From contig CABQNH010000059.1 of assembly GCA_902465435.1 (NCBI GenBank), forward strand, positions 1 through 5,765: a stretch of 5,765 nucleotides of DNA. Reading direction: 5' to 3'. Of this stretch, positions 1-5,387 are shown in pieces. Under the pieces are notes generated by a model. The model was not told where the DNA came from, searched no databases, and saw only the letters and a list, made by a program, of their open reading frames with translations. The position numbers and the translations under genes are program-made. Source of the stretch: an uncultured Eubacteriales bacterium (GTDB taxonomy: Bacteria; Bacillota; Clostridia; Oscillospirales; Oscillospiraceae). Within the stretch, counting starts at the first letter, position 1, and every line of letters begins with the position of its first letter.

Positions 1-24
1 TTCCGAACTTTCTTGATCGTCTGT

Positions 25-55
25 CAGCGTGTCAAAAAGGTTTTTTGACACGCTG
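25..55. repeat. Perfect 14-bp inverted repeat (hairpin)
   Basis: CAGCGTGTCAAAAA at 25-38 is the exact reverse complement of 42-55, with a 3-base loop. The A and T runs lie inside the stem, so no T-tract follows the hairpin on either strand. That makes a simple intrinsic terminator less likely than an intergenic repeat or a transcript-end stabiliser. It abuts the hairpin at 58-84. No gene is visible between it and the left edge. Confidence 0.6.
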
Positions 56-57
56 AA

Positions 58-90
58 GAGGGAACCGCTGTGTGCGGTTCCCTCCTTATT
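58..90 (+). terminator. Rho-independent terminator of a gene to the left of the window
   Basis: GAGGGAACCGC (58-68) pairs with GCGGTTCCCTC (74-84) as an 11-bp stem with a 5-base loop. CTTATTTT follows on the plus strand. On the minus strand the stem is followed by TTCAGCG, so it is a poor terminator for the DivIVA-like gene. The stem could still protect that gene's 3' end. The plus-strand gene it would serve is not in the window. Confidence 0.6.
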
Positions 91-167
91 TTGCATCCTT
101 AAATAGCTGTGCCTTGGCAGAAAAGCGCCGTCGTCCACTGCAGGAAATCGCCTGCCTTTGCGGCTTG

Positions 168-761
168 CTAATCCTGCGTCGGAATCGACGCGCCGATGGC
201 GCCGAGCCGCTCCTTCGAAGCGTCAAAGGTGCACTGCAGCGCGGCAATTGCCTGCGAAAGCGCCTGCAGGTTCTGCTGCAGCGTTTCTCCGAGATTGCGC
301 AGGTCGTTGTCCGAATCGGCAAGCTGCTGCGTTGTTTCGGCAAAGCTGACACATACCTGATCGTAAATCTTGGCGGCGCGCCGGTGCGCGGCACGTTCTG
401 CCGCTTCTGCGCGGCGATAGGCCGCCAGCTCCAGCTCTGCGATCTCCGACGCCTGCGGCGAGCCGACCGAGGCCTCGTCCAGCATTGCCTCCGTAATGGG
501 CATTTCCTCCTCCGGCGAGACCGCCTGCGCCGCAGCCGGGGAAGGCTCCTTCGCGGCCGCCTCTGATTCCATCAAGCGTGCAAGCGTATCGGAAAGCGCC
601 GCCTTCGTCTCGTCCAGTTCCGTCTGCAGGCGGGTATTTTCGTCGCGAAGCTGACGCTGCGCCTTCTCATTTTCAAGACTGACCCGTTCGATATATTCCA
701 CAACGTCGCTGCGGTTGAAGCCGTTGAGCGCGGAGCGGAAGCTGAAATTCGTAGCTGCCAC
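168..761 (-). CDS. DivIVA-like coiled-coil protein (cell division/polarity scaffold type)
   Basis: This encodes a 197-residue acidic, Ala/Glu-rich protein. The N-terminus carries the short DivIVA-family signature (NFSFRSALNGFNRSDVVEYI, residues 5-24), followed by a heptad-rich coiled coil (about 24-66). A Pro/Ala/Glu-rich linker (67-103) and a second long helical segment (about 104-186, starting with Glu/Ala/Arg repeats) follow. There is no signal peptide or membrane segment. DivIVA-family proteins form cytoplasmic assemblies at curved or septal membranes and recruit division or wall-growth partners; that role here is inferred. I chose the GTG start at 761-759. GGGGGA (773-768) lies 6 bases upstream as the ribosome site, and the conserved domain starts just after it. 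The in-frame ATG-like codon at 815 overlaps the -35 box, so it cannot be on the transcript. The upstream neighbour on the same strand is an LCP wall enzyme, which fits an envelope role. It could be a paralogue rather than the principal DivIVA. Confidence 0.75.
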   Translation of the reverse strand: MAATNFSFRSALNGFNRSDVVEYIERVSLENEKAQRQLRDENTRLQTELDETKAALSDTLARLMESEAAAKEPSPAAAQAVSPEEEMPITEAMLDEASVGSPQASEIAELELAAYRRAEAAERAAHRRAAKIYDQVCVSFAETTQQLADSDNDLRNLGETLQQNLQALSQAIAALQCTFDASKERLGAIGASIPTQD

Positions 762-791
762 GAAAAATCCCCCAATGCCTTGTTTTTCTAC

Positions 792-820
792 AGTATAGCA
801 CACTTTTTTTTGCATCTCAA
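792..820 (-). promoter_or_regulatory. Sigma-A-type promoter of the DivIVA-like gene
   Basis: On the minus strand, TTGAGA (820-815; 5 of 6 matches to TTGACA) is separated by exactly 17 bases from TATACT (797-792; 5 of 6 to TATAAT). TGC directly precedes the -10, giving an extended -10 element. Transcription should start near 785, leaving a leader of about 25 bases before the GTG start. This promoter decides the start codon of the gene. Confidence 0.8.
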
Positions 821-1008
821 CAGGAATTTTCCTACTGCCGCAGGAAATCCGCCGCGATAGGAGCAGGCGATCAGGAAAGTCCGGAAGCCAGGGAAGTCTC
901 GAAATCCAGTCCCTGCGGCAGATGTCGGGGCCTTCCCGGCAAGGCGTCGGTTTGAAAAAATCAGGAAACTATTTTGGTATTTCTGCACCCTTCAAGCCTT
1001 GCCCCGCC
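821..1008. other. Non-coding gap with an unexplained inverted repeat
   Basis: No convincing gene is present in the remainder of this gap. GGCAAGG (938-944) plus TTGAA (952-956) are complementary to TTCAA (991-995) plus CCTTGCC (997-1003), giving 12 paired bases interrupted by an asymmetric internal loop. GCCTT at 930-934 can alternatively pair with AAGGC at 941-945. The element lies upstream of the DivIVA-like promoter and downstream of the LCP gene. No function can be assigned. Confidence 0.35.
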
Positions 1009-1064
1009 AAAAATTCCCGCACTCCATCTCTTTTCGATAGGAATCCCGGCCCCCTGTGGAGCAC
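1009..1064 (-). terminator. Weak candidate terminator of the LCP gene
   Basis: On the minus strand, GTGCTCC (1064-1058) can pair with GGAGTGC (1025-1019) through seven pairs, two of them G-U, with a loop of about 32 bases. GGGAATTTTT follows, ending at 1009. It is about 20 bases past the LCP stop codon and is the only T-run hairpin there. The wobble pairs and large loop make the call tentative. Confidence 0.3.
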
Positions 1065-1083
1065 GCACCCGCGCAGGCCGCTT

Positions 1084-2328
1084 TTAGCTCTGGTATCCCG
1101 AAATGTAAAGCTCCTCATAGATGATTCGATAAATCTGGTCGCTGGCGCGGTTGAGATCGTAGACATAATACCAGTTCCCGTCGATAGTTCCGCCCCACCA
1201 GTCGCTGCCCGTATTGGGGAAAAAGTACTGCTCGATGGCATAATCCTTTGTCAGCACCTCGGTGCAGAGATCCAGCACCTCGCTGCGGGTAAAGGAGGTT
1301 GTGCAAAGCGCCATGCACTCGCGGATGAACTTCGGATAGTCATAGTAGCTCATGGCCTTTCCCTTGCTCAGCAGCTCCATCAGCACCAGGCGCTGACGGC
1401 TGGCGCGGTACTCGTCATTATCGCTGCGCTCGCTCTGACGAATGCGGGAATAGGCGACCGTCAGGGCGCCGTTGAGCCAGCATTGTCCCTCATGGATCGC
1501 AACGCCCTCCCGCTGCGCCAGGCTGCTCAGATAACGAACCTCCGCTGCATTCAGCTCCACGGTCACGCCGCCGACCAGATCGATAATGTCCTCCATCTGC
1601 GAGAAGTTGACCGCCGCATAGTCGCGCAGATTCAGATAAAGGTTCTGATTCAGCGTAAAGAGCGACATTTCCGCGCCACCCCAGTGGTAGGCGTAATTGA
1701 TCTTGCTGTACGCACCCCATTTCTGGATCCAGACATAGGTATCGCGCGCAATGGAAATCATTTTAATCTTCTGATGGACCGGATCGACCGCGATCAGTAT
1801 AATGCTGTCCGAGGAATCGTAGCGGTCAAGGCCGAACAGCACAAAGGTTTTAATTCGATCCGCACCGGACAGCAGGTGACTCGTCTGGGATGTGCTGCCG
1901 TTTTGGATGCGCTCGAGCACATCGTCCGGCAGGTCGTTGATTCCGTCGGGGTCGCCCTCCCCGTCGCCAATATCCAGAATACCGGCCTGCGACGGCATCG
2001 TATTCTCACGGTTCAGACCTTCGTCCATCGCCGCAATGCCCAACTCCGAATCGGATTTGTTTTCCAGGCTGGCGTCGTGCGTCAGCGTACCGAACATGTA
2101 ATGATACAGCGCAAGCGCCGTAATCGCCGCGACAAGCAGCAGAGAAAACAGCACAAGCAGAACAATGAGCAGGATCTTTTTGGACTTGCGCATTTTCTTT
2201 TTATGTTTACGTCCCCCGTGCGTATGGCGATAATATCGGTATTCTCCGGAGTCCTGCGCAGACGGCGCGCCGCCCTGCTCCTCCAAATCAATCGTGATCT
2301 CACGCTGCTGATGGTTTAACTGTTCCAT
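1084..2328 (-). CDS. LytR-CpsA-Psr (LCP) family glycopolymer-peptidoglycan transferase
   Basis: This encodes a 414-residue protein. Residues 1-50 are a cytoplasmic tail ending in a Lys/Arg-rich stretch, and about 51-79 form one hydrophobic membrane anchor, placing the rest outside the cell. An acidic Gly/Asp linker covers about 117-137. The LCP catalytic domain runs from about 160 to 320. It includes FVLFGLDRYDSSDS (162-175), the ISIARDTYV block (191-199) with its Arg-Asp pair, KINYAYHWGG (209-218), IDLVGGVTVELN (249-260) and YSRIRQSERSDNDEYRASRQ (293-312). These carry the conserved Asp and Arg residues that bind metal and the polyprenyl-pyrophosphate donor. Family enzymes move wall teichoic acid or capsule-like polymers from lipid carriers to peptidoglycan. 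The polymer used here cannot be read from the sequence. The ATG at 2328 is preferred because AGGAGG (2343-2338) lies 9 bases away; the ATG at 2334 is only 3 bases away but possible. A longer TTG-started frame from 2508 runs through the promoter and is rejected. Confidence 0.9.
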   Translation of the reverse strand: MEQLNHQQREITIDLEEQGGAPSAQDSGEYRYYRHTHGGRKHKKKMRKSKKILLIVLLVLFSLLLVAAITALALYHYMFGTLTHDASLENKSDSELGIAAMDEGLNRENTMPSQAGILDIGDGEGDPDGINDLPDDVLERIQNGSTSQTSHLLSGADRIKTFVLFGLDRYDSSDSIILIAVDPVHQKIKMISIARDTYVWIQKWGAYSKINYAYHWGGAEMSLFTLNQNLYLNLRDYAAVNFSQMEDIIDLVGGVTVELNAAEVRYLSSLAQREGVAIHEGQCWLNGALTVAYSRIRQSERSDNDEYRASRQRLVLMELLSKGKAMSYYDYPKFIRECMALCTTSFTRSEVLDLCTEVLTKDYAIEQYFFPNTGSDWWGGTIDGNWYYVYDLNRASDQIYRIIYEELYISGYQS

Positions 2329-2337
2329 TTGCATTTC

Positions 2338-2343
2338 CCTCCT
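2338..2343 (-). promoter_or_regulatory. Shine-Dalgarno site that decides the LCP start
   Basis: AGGAGG on the minus strand is followed by two in-frame ATG codons, 3 bases (2334) and 9 bases (2328) away. The usual 5-9 base spacing favours the second. The start is ambiguous by two residues only. Confidence 0.7.
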
Positions 2344-2391
2344 GCGCCGCATTGCTGCGCGCATGTGCGGTTGATATCGTGCAATAAATTC

Positions 2392-2420
2392 AGTATAGCA
2401 CACATTTCGCACAAATTCTA
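2392..2420 (-). promoter_or_regulatory. Extended -10 promoter of the LCP gene
   Basis: On the minus strand TATACT (2397-2392) is preceded by TGTGC, giving an extended -10. The -35 position 17 bases upstream reads TAGAAT (2420-2415), a poor match. The extended -10 therefore probably does most of the work. Transcription would start near 2385, giving a leader of roughly 57 bases. Thirteen bases (791-803 and 2391-2403 on the plus strand) are identical to the DivIVA-like promoter. Confidence 0.65.
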
Positions 2421-2565
2421 CGCCTATTTTCTTACCTTCCCGCAATTTTCGGCGCACTGGCCGCCATGCCCGACTTCCTCTGCGAATAAGTTTTTGTATT
2501 TTCTTCAATTTTGTGTAAAACGCCCGGTACAGGAGAAAATAATTGCGGTTTTTTTCAATTTCATC

Positions 2566-2594
2566 TTTACAATTTCCTTGTTGTGTGCTAAAAT
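2566..2594 (+). promoter_or_regulatory. Sigma-A-type promoter of rpsO(-pnp)
   Basis: TTTACA (2566-2571; 5 of 6 to TTGACA) is followed by a 17-base spacer and TAAAAT (2589-2594; 5 of 6 to TATAAT), with TGTGC directly before the -10. A T-rich stretch at about 2549-2565 upstream of the -35 could act as an UP element. Transcription should start near 2601, leaving a leader of about 117 bases before rpsO, long enough for autoregulatory structure. The remaining divergent gap (about 2421-2548) is AT-rich with nothing else I can support. Confidence 0.8.
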
Positions 2595-2634
2595 GATACG
2601 GCTGTCAATATGCGGCAATCCGGCTTCTCGGTTT

Positions 2635-2711
2635 CGGGGGAAGACTCCGCAGCACGGAGCATTCCGCCGTCCCGATACTTAGTTGCGCGGAAAATGATTT
2701 GAAAGGTGGAA
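2635..2711 (+). promoter_or_regulatory. Structured rpsO leader, candidate S15 autoregulatory element
   Basis: CTCCG (2645-2649) pairs with CGGAG (2655-2659) around a CAGCA loop. Below it GGAA (2639-2642) can pair with TTCC (2662-2665), and CGGG (2635-2638) with CCCG (2671-2674), making a stacked, bulged stem. Alternatively TTCCGCC (2662-2668) can pair with GGTGGAA (2705-2711), which covers the rpsO Shine-Dalgarno site; the seven pairs include one G-U. The two folds share TTCC and exclude each other. S15 is known to repress its own mRNA in several bacteria through different leader folds. That this leader binds S15 is inference. Confidence 0.5.
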
Positions 2712-2717
2712 AATACG

Positions 2718-2984
2718 ATGATTTCCAAAGAAGCAAAGGCCAAGGTCATGGCCGAAAACGCGACCCATGAAGGCGATACCGGTTCTCCCGAGGTGCAGAT
2801 TGCGATCCTCACCTACCGCATCAACGAACTGACTGAGCATCTGCGTGAGCATAAGCACGACAACCACTCCCGCCGTGGTCTGCTCATGATGGTTGGTAAG
2901 CGCCGCAGCCTGCTGGACTATCTGGCAAAGAAGGACATCAACCGTTACAGAGCCTGCATCGCGAAGCTGGGTATTCGTAAGTAA
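2718..2984 (+). CDS. rpsO: 30S ribosomal protein S15
   Basis: This encodes an 88-residue protein, the usual S15 size. It has the family core: GDTGSPEVQIA (about residues 23-33), HKHDNHSRRGLLMMVGKRR (about 49-67), LLDYL, and a C-terminal RY...LGIRK. S15 binds the central domain of 16S rRNA early in 30S assembly and helps form an intersubunit bridge. I chose the ATG at 2718 because AAAGGTGG (2702-2709) lies 8 bases upstream. The GTG at 2706 lies inside that ribosome site and would add four non-conserved residues. pnp follows after 163 bases, the classical rpsO-pnp arrangement. A promoter at 2566-2594 and a foldable leader precede it. Confidence 0.97.
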   Translation: MISKEAKAKVMAENATHEGDTGSPEVQIAILTYRINELTEHLREHKHDNHSRRGLLMMVGKRRSLLDYLAKKDINRYRACIAKLGIRK

Positions 2985-3002
2985 GTTCAACCGCGTGAAT
3001 CG

Positions 3003-3031
3003 ATGGGCGGCCCTGCGCGGTCGCCCATTTT
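3003..3031 (+). terminator. Terminator or attenuator hairpin between rpsO and pnp
   Basis: ATGGGCG (3003-3009) pairs with CGCCCAT (3022-3028). The stem extends by a G-U and two G-C pairs (3010-3012 with 3019-3021) to 10 pairs around a 6-base loop. Only a short TTTT (3028-3031) follows. Partial termination would lower pnp relative to rpsO while letting some transcripts continue. Complete termination would require a separate pnp promoter, and I see none that is convincing. Confidence 0.6.
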
Positions 3032-3047
3032 CACAAACCTTATGGCA

Positions 3048-3118
3048 CGGGAGCGCAGTTTAGCAGTTGAACGCGCCGCCACACGCTTTGACGGCGGATT
3101 CAAGTGCTAAACCTCCCG
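3048..3118 (+). promoter_or_regulatory. Long stem-loop in the pnp leader, candidate RNase III/PNPase autoregulation site
   Basis: Four stacked helices are visible. CGGGAG (3048-3053) pairs with CTCCCG (3113-3118), and GTTTAGCA (3058-3065) with TGCTAAAC (3105-3112). TTGAA (3067-3071) pairs with TTCAA (3099-3103), and CCGCC (3076-3080) with GGCGG (3093-3097), around a 12-base loop. That is 24 base pairs, ending 13 bases before the pnp Shine-Dalgarno site. In E. coli a comparable leader stem of pnp is cut by RNase III and PNPase then represses its own mRNA. A similar control here is inferred from position and shape. Confidence 0.7.
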
Positions 3119-3131
3119 CGCCGCATCCAAC

Positions 3132-3139
3132 AAAGGAGG
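3132..3139 (+). promoter_or_regulatory. pnp Shine-Dalgarno site with an upstream complementary segment
   Basis: AAAGGAGG lies 8 bases before the ATG at 3148 and settles the start; an in-frame GTG at 3067 sits inside the leader stem. CCTCC at 3112-3116 is exactly complementary to GGAGG at 3135-3139. In the long stem-loop that CCTCC is paired with the 5' arm. It becomes free to mask the ribosome site only if the 5' arm is removed. Confidence 0.7.
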
Positions 3140-3147
3140 ATTCATTT

Positions 3148-5280
3148 ATGATTACGCACAAGCAATTCCCGAAGCATCACATCTTCGAAACCGAGATCGG
3201 CGGCCGCACCTTCACCGTCGAGACCGGAAAGGTCGCAGAGCTTGCCAACGCCGAGGCGATCTGCCGTTACGGCGATACTGTCGTACTGGTCACGGCAACC
3301 GCTTCTCCCCTCCCCAAGAGCGGCATCGACTATTTCCCCCTGACCATCGAGGTGGAAGAGAGAATGTACGCCGTCGGCCGTATTCCCGGCAGCTTTAACC
3401 GCCGCGAGGGCCGTCCCTCCGAGCGCGGCATCCTCATTTCCCGCCTGATCGACCGTCCGATGCGCCCGCTCTTCGACGACGAGCTGCGCAACGATGTCGT
3501 TCTGACCAACACCATTTTGGCAAACGACTATGAAAACCCGGTTGAGATTGTCTGCTCGATCGGCTCCTCTCTCGTCATGGCTTACTCCGATATTCCCTGG
3601 AACGGCCCGACCGCCACGACGAACGTCTGCTATCTGGACGGCGAGTATATTGTCAACCCGTCTCAGGATCAGCGCAATGCGAGCCAGTGCTTCGTGACCA
3701 TCGCCTCCACGCACGAGAAGGTCGTCATGATCGAGACGGAAGCAAAAGAGATCTCGGAGGACATTCTGCTCAAGTGCATCGAGCTAGCACACAACACGAA
3801 CGTCAAGGTCGTGGAGTTCATTCAGCACATTGTTGATACGATCGGCAAGGAAAAGTTCACCTTTGAAAAGGCCGCCGTCAATCACGAGCTGCTCGACGAG
3901 CTTTGCGCTTACGGCATGGATCAGATTGAATACGCGCTCGACACCGATGACAAGAACGTCCGCGAGGAACGCCTGACCAAGGCGCATATCGATTTTGCGG
4001 AAAAATTCGGTGAAAAGTACCCTGATTTTGAGGAGCAGATCGACGTTTGCTTCTACAAAATGCAGAAAAAGGTCGTCAAGAAGTGGCTGCTCGCCGGCAA
4101 GCGTGTCGACGGCCGCGGCATGGATGAGATTCGTCCGCTGGCTGCTGAGGTCGGTGTCCTTCCCCGCGTGCACGGCTCCGGTCTGTTCACGCGCGGCCAG
4201 ACACAGGTGCTCTCCGTCTGCACGCTGAACACGCTCTCTATGGAGCAGAAGCTGGATACGATCTATCAGGAGGACAGCAAGCGTTATATCCACCACTATA
4301 ACTTCCCGGCATTCTCCACCGGCGAAGCCAAGGCGGCACGCTCCACCTCCCGCCGCGAGATCGGCCACGGCAGCCTCGCTGAGAAGGCGCTGCTGCCCGT
4401 TATCCCCTCCGTTGAGGAATTCCCCTACGCCATCCGTGTGGTTTCCGAGGTTGTCTCCTCCAACGGCTCTACCTCGCAGGGCTCCATCTGCGGCTCCACG
4501 CTGGCTCTGATGGACGCAGGCGTGCCAATCAAGCGCCCGGTCGCCGGTATTTCCTGCGGTCTTATCTCCGACAAGGAAACGGGCGAATGGAGAACCTTCA
4601 CAGACATTCAGGGCGTGGAGGATTTCCACGGCGAGATGGACTTCAAGGTTGCCGGTACCACCGAAGGCGTCACCGCCATTCAGATGGATCTGAAAAACGA
4701 CGGTCTGACAATGGAAATCATTGCGGACGCGCTGGAGCGCTGCCGCAAGGCACGTCTTGAAATTCTCTCCGAAATCATGCTGCCGTGCATCGCAGAGCCG
4801 CGCAAGGAGGTCTCCGAATATGCACCGAAGATGATTTCCATGAAGATTCCGGTCGATAAGATCCGCGAAGTCATCGGCTCCGGCGGCAAGGTTATTCAGA
4901 AGATCTGTGCCGATACCGGCGCGAAGGTCGATATTGACGACGACGGCTCCGTATTCATCTCCGCTGTGGACGCCGAGGCCGCTAAGGCCGCCAAGGCCAT
5001 GGTCGACGACATTTGCTTCGTCCCCGAGGTCGGCAAGCTGTATTACGGCAAGGTCGTTCGCATCCTGCCGAACGTCGGCGCTTTCGTCGAGCTGAAGCCC
5101 GGCAAGGACGGCCTGGTTCACATCTCCAAGCTGGATAACCGCCGTGTGGAAAAGGTTGAGGACGTGCTGAACATCGGCGACATGACTTGGGTCAAGTTCA
5201 TGGAGATCGATGAGAAGGGTCGCTGGAACCTGAGCCGCAAGGCCGCGATCAATGAGCTGAACGGCAAGGGCAACGCCTGA
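3148..5280 (+). CDS. pnp: Polynucleotide phosphorylase (polyribonucleotide nucleotidyltransferase)
   Basis: This encodes a 710-residue protein of full family length. PNPase is a trimeric 3'-5' exoribonuclease that uses phosphate to release nucleoside diphosphates, and acts in cytoplasmic mRNA decay. Domain order is complete. The first RNase PH-like domain has GRIPGSFNRREGRP at residues 77-90. An all-helical linker region follows (about 150-320). The second RNase PH-like domain has HHYNFP (382-387), RREIGHG (402-408), SNGSTSQGS (438-446) and EDFHGEMDFKVAG (491-503); the catalytic-type aspartates D492 and D498 are kept. A KH domain has the GSGG loop (577-580), and the S1 domain covers about 628-700. 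The neighbouring residue at 496 is Glu where many homologues have Asp, a mild change. Transcription is probably from the rpsO promoter through the hairpin at 3003-3031. The gene ends 23 bases before a strong terminator stem. Confidence 0.98.
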   Translation: MITHKQFPKHHIFETEIGGRTFTVETGKVAELANAEAICRYGDTVVLVTATASPLPKSGIDYFPLTIEVEERMYAVGRIPGSFNRREGRPSERGILISRLIDRPMRPLFDDELRNDVVLTNTILANDYENPVEIVCSIGSSLVMAYSDIPWNGPTATTNVCYLDGEYIVNPSQDQRNASQCFVTIASTHEKVVMIETEAKEISEDILLKCIELAHNTNVKVVEFIQHIVDTIGKEKFTFEKAAVNHELLDELCAYGMDQIEYALDTDDKNVREERLTKAHIDFAEKFGEKYPDFEEQIDVCFYKMQKKVVKKWLLAGKRVDGRGMDEIRPLAAEVGVLPRVHGSGLFTRGQTQVLSVCTLNTLSMEQKLDTIYQEDSKRYIHHYNFPAFSTGEAKAARSTSRREIGHGSLAEKALLPVIPSVEEFPYAIRVVSEVVSSNGSTSQGSICGSTLALMDAGVPIKRPVAGISCGLISDKETGEWRTFTDIQGVEDFHGEMDFKVAGTTEGVTAIQMDLKNDGLTMEIIADALERCRKARLEILSEIMLPCIAEPRKEVSEYAPKMISMKIPVDKIREVIGSGGKVIQKICADTGAKVDIDDDGSVFISAVDAEAAKAAKAMVDDICFVPEVGKLYYGKVVRILPNVGAFVELKPGKDGLVHISKLDNRRVEKVEDVLNIGDMTWVKFMEIDEKGRWNLSRKAAINELNGKGNA

Positions 5281-5303
5281 TTCGCCCCATCATAGTACAA
5301 GAG

Positions 5304-5340
5304 CGCCGCGCAGGGAAACCCCTGCGCGGCGTTCTTTGTT
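5304..5340 (+). terminator. Strong rho-independent terminator of rpsO-pnp
   Basis: CGCCGCGCAGGG (5304-5315) pairs perfectly with CCCTGCGCGGCG (5320-5331) around an AAAC loop. TTCTTTGTT follows. The 12-bp GC-rich stem and U-rich tail form a textbook intrinsic terminator. It separates the pnp unit from the IS200-like element immediately to the right. Confidence 0.93.
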
Positions 5341-5359
5341 GATTATAGTCGATTATAAT

Positions 5360-5387
5360 CATAACCACCGGCCGTGCCGGTGGTATG
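5360..5387 (-). mobile_element. IS200 right-end subterminal hairpin with one bulged T
   Basis: On the transposase-sense (minus) strand, CATA plus CCACCGGC (5387-5376) pairs with GCCGGTGG, then one unpaired T at 5364, then TATG (ending at 5360). The loop is 3 bases. That gives 12 base pairs with a single extrahelical T on the 3' side. IS608 TnpA is known to recognise a hairpin with an unpaired T in the 3' part of the stem, so the position and shape match a right end. The cleavage site should lie a few bases further left. Confidence 0.7.

Noticed and set aside
788..988. A small minus-strand frame (66 codons) between the LCP and DivIVA-like genes
   Set aside because: It begins with GTG without well-spaced ribosome-site support, runs over the DivIVA-like promoter, and has a composition typical of random translation.
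922..2319. A 465-codon open frame on the plus strand
   Set aside because: It is antisense to the LCP gene, has no family resemblance or ribosome site, and arises from the codon bias of the real gene on the other strand.
2329..2508. A 60-residue N-terminal extension of the LCP protein
   Set aside because: It begins with TTG, crosses the LCP promoter, and adds a basic region not expected in the family. AGGAGG sits right before the internal ATG.
3087..3113. A possible pnp-specific promoter (TTTGAC ... TGCTAAAC) in the leader stem
   Set aside because: The spacing is about 15 bases and the -10 match is weak. The same bases are explained by helix pairing of the leader stem.
3784..5121. A 445-codon open frame on the minus strand within pnp
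   Set aside because: The plus strand is an unmistakable PNPase with all motifs intact. The antisense frame is rich in Asp, Ala, Gly and Leu with no recognisable domain, so it is a shadow frame.
5339..5343. TTGAT beside the IS end, like the ISDra2 target
   Set aside because: It lies on the wrong strand and at the right end. The target of this family should flank the left end on the tnpA-sense strand, outside the window.
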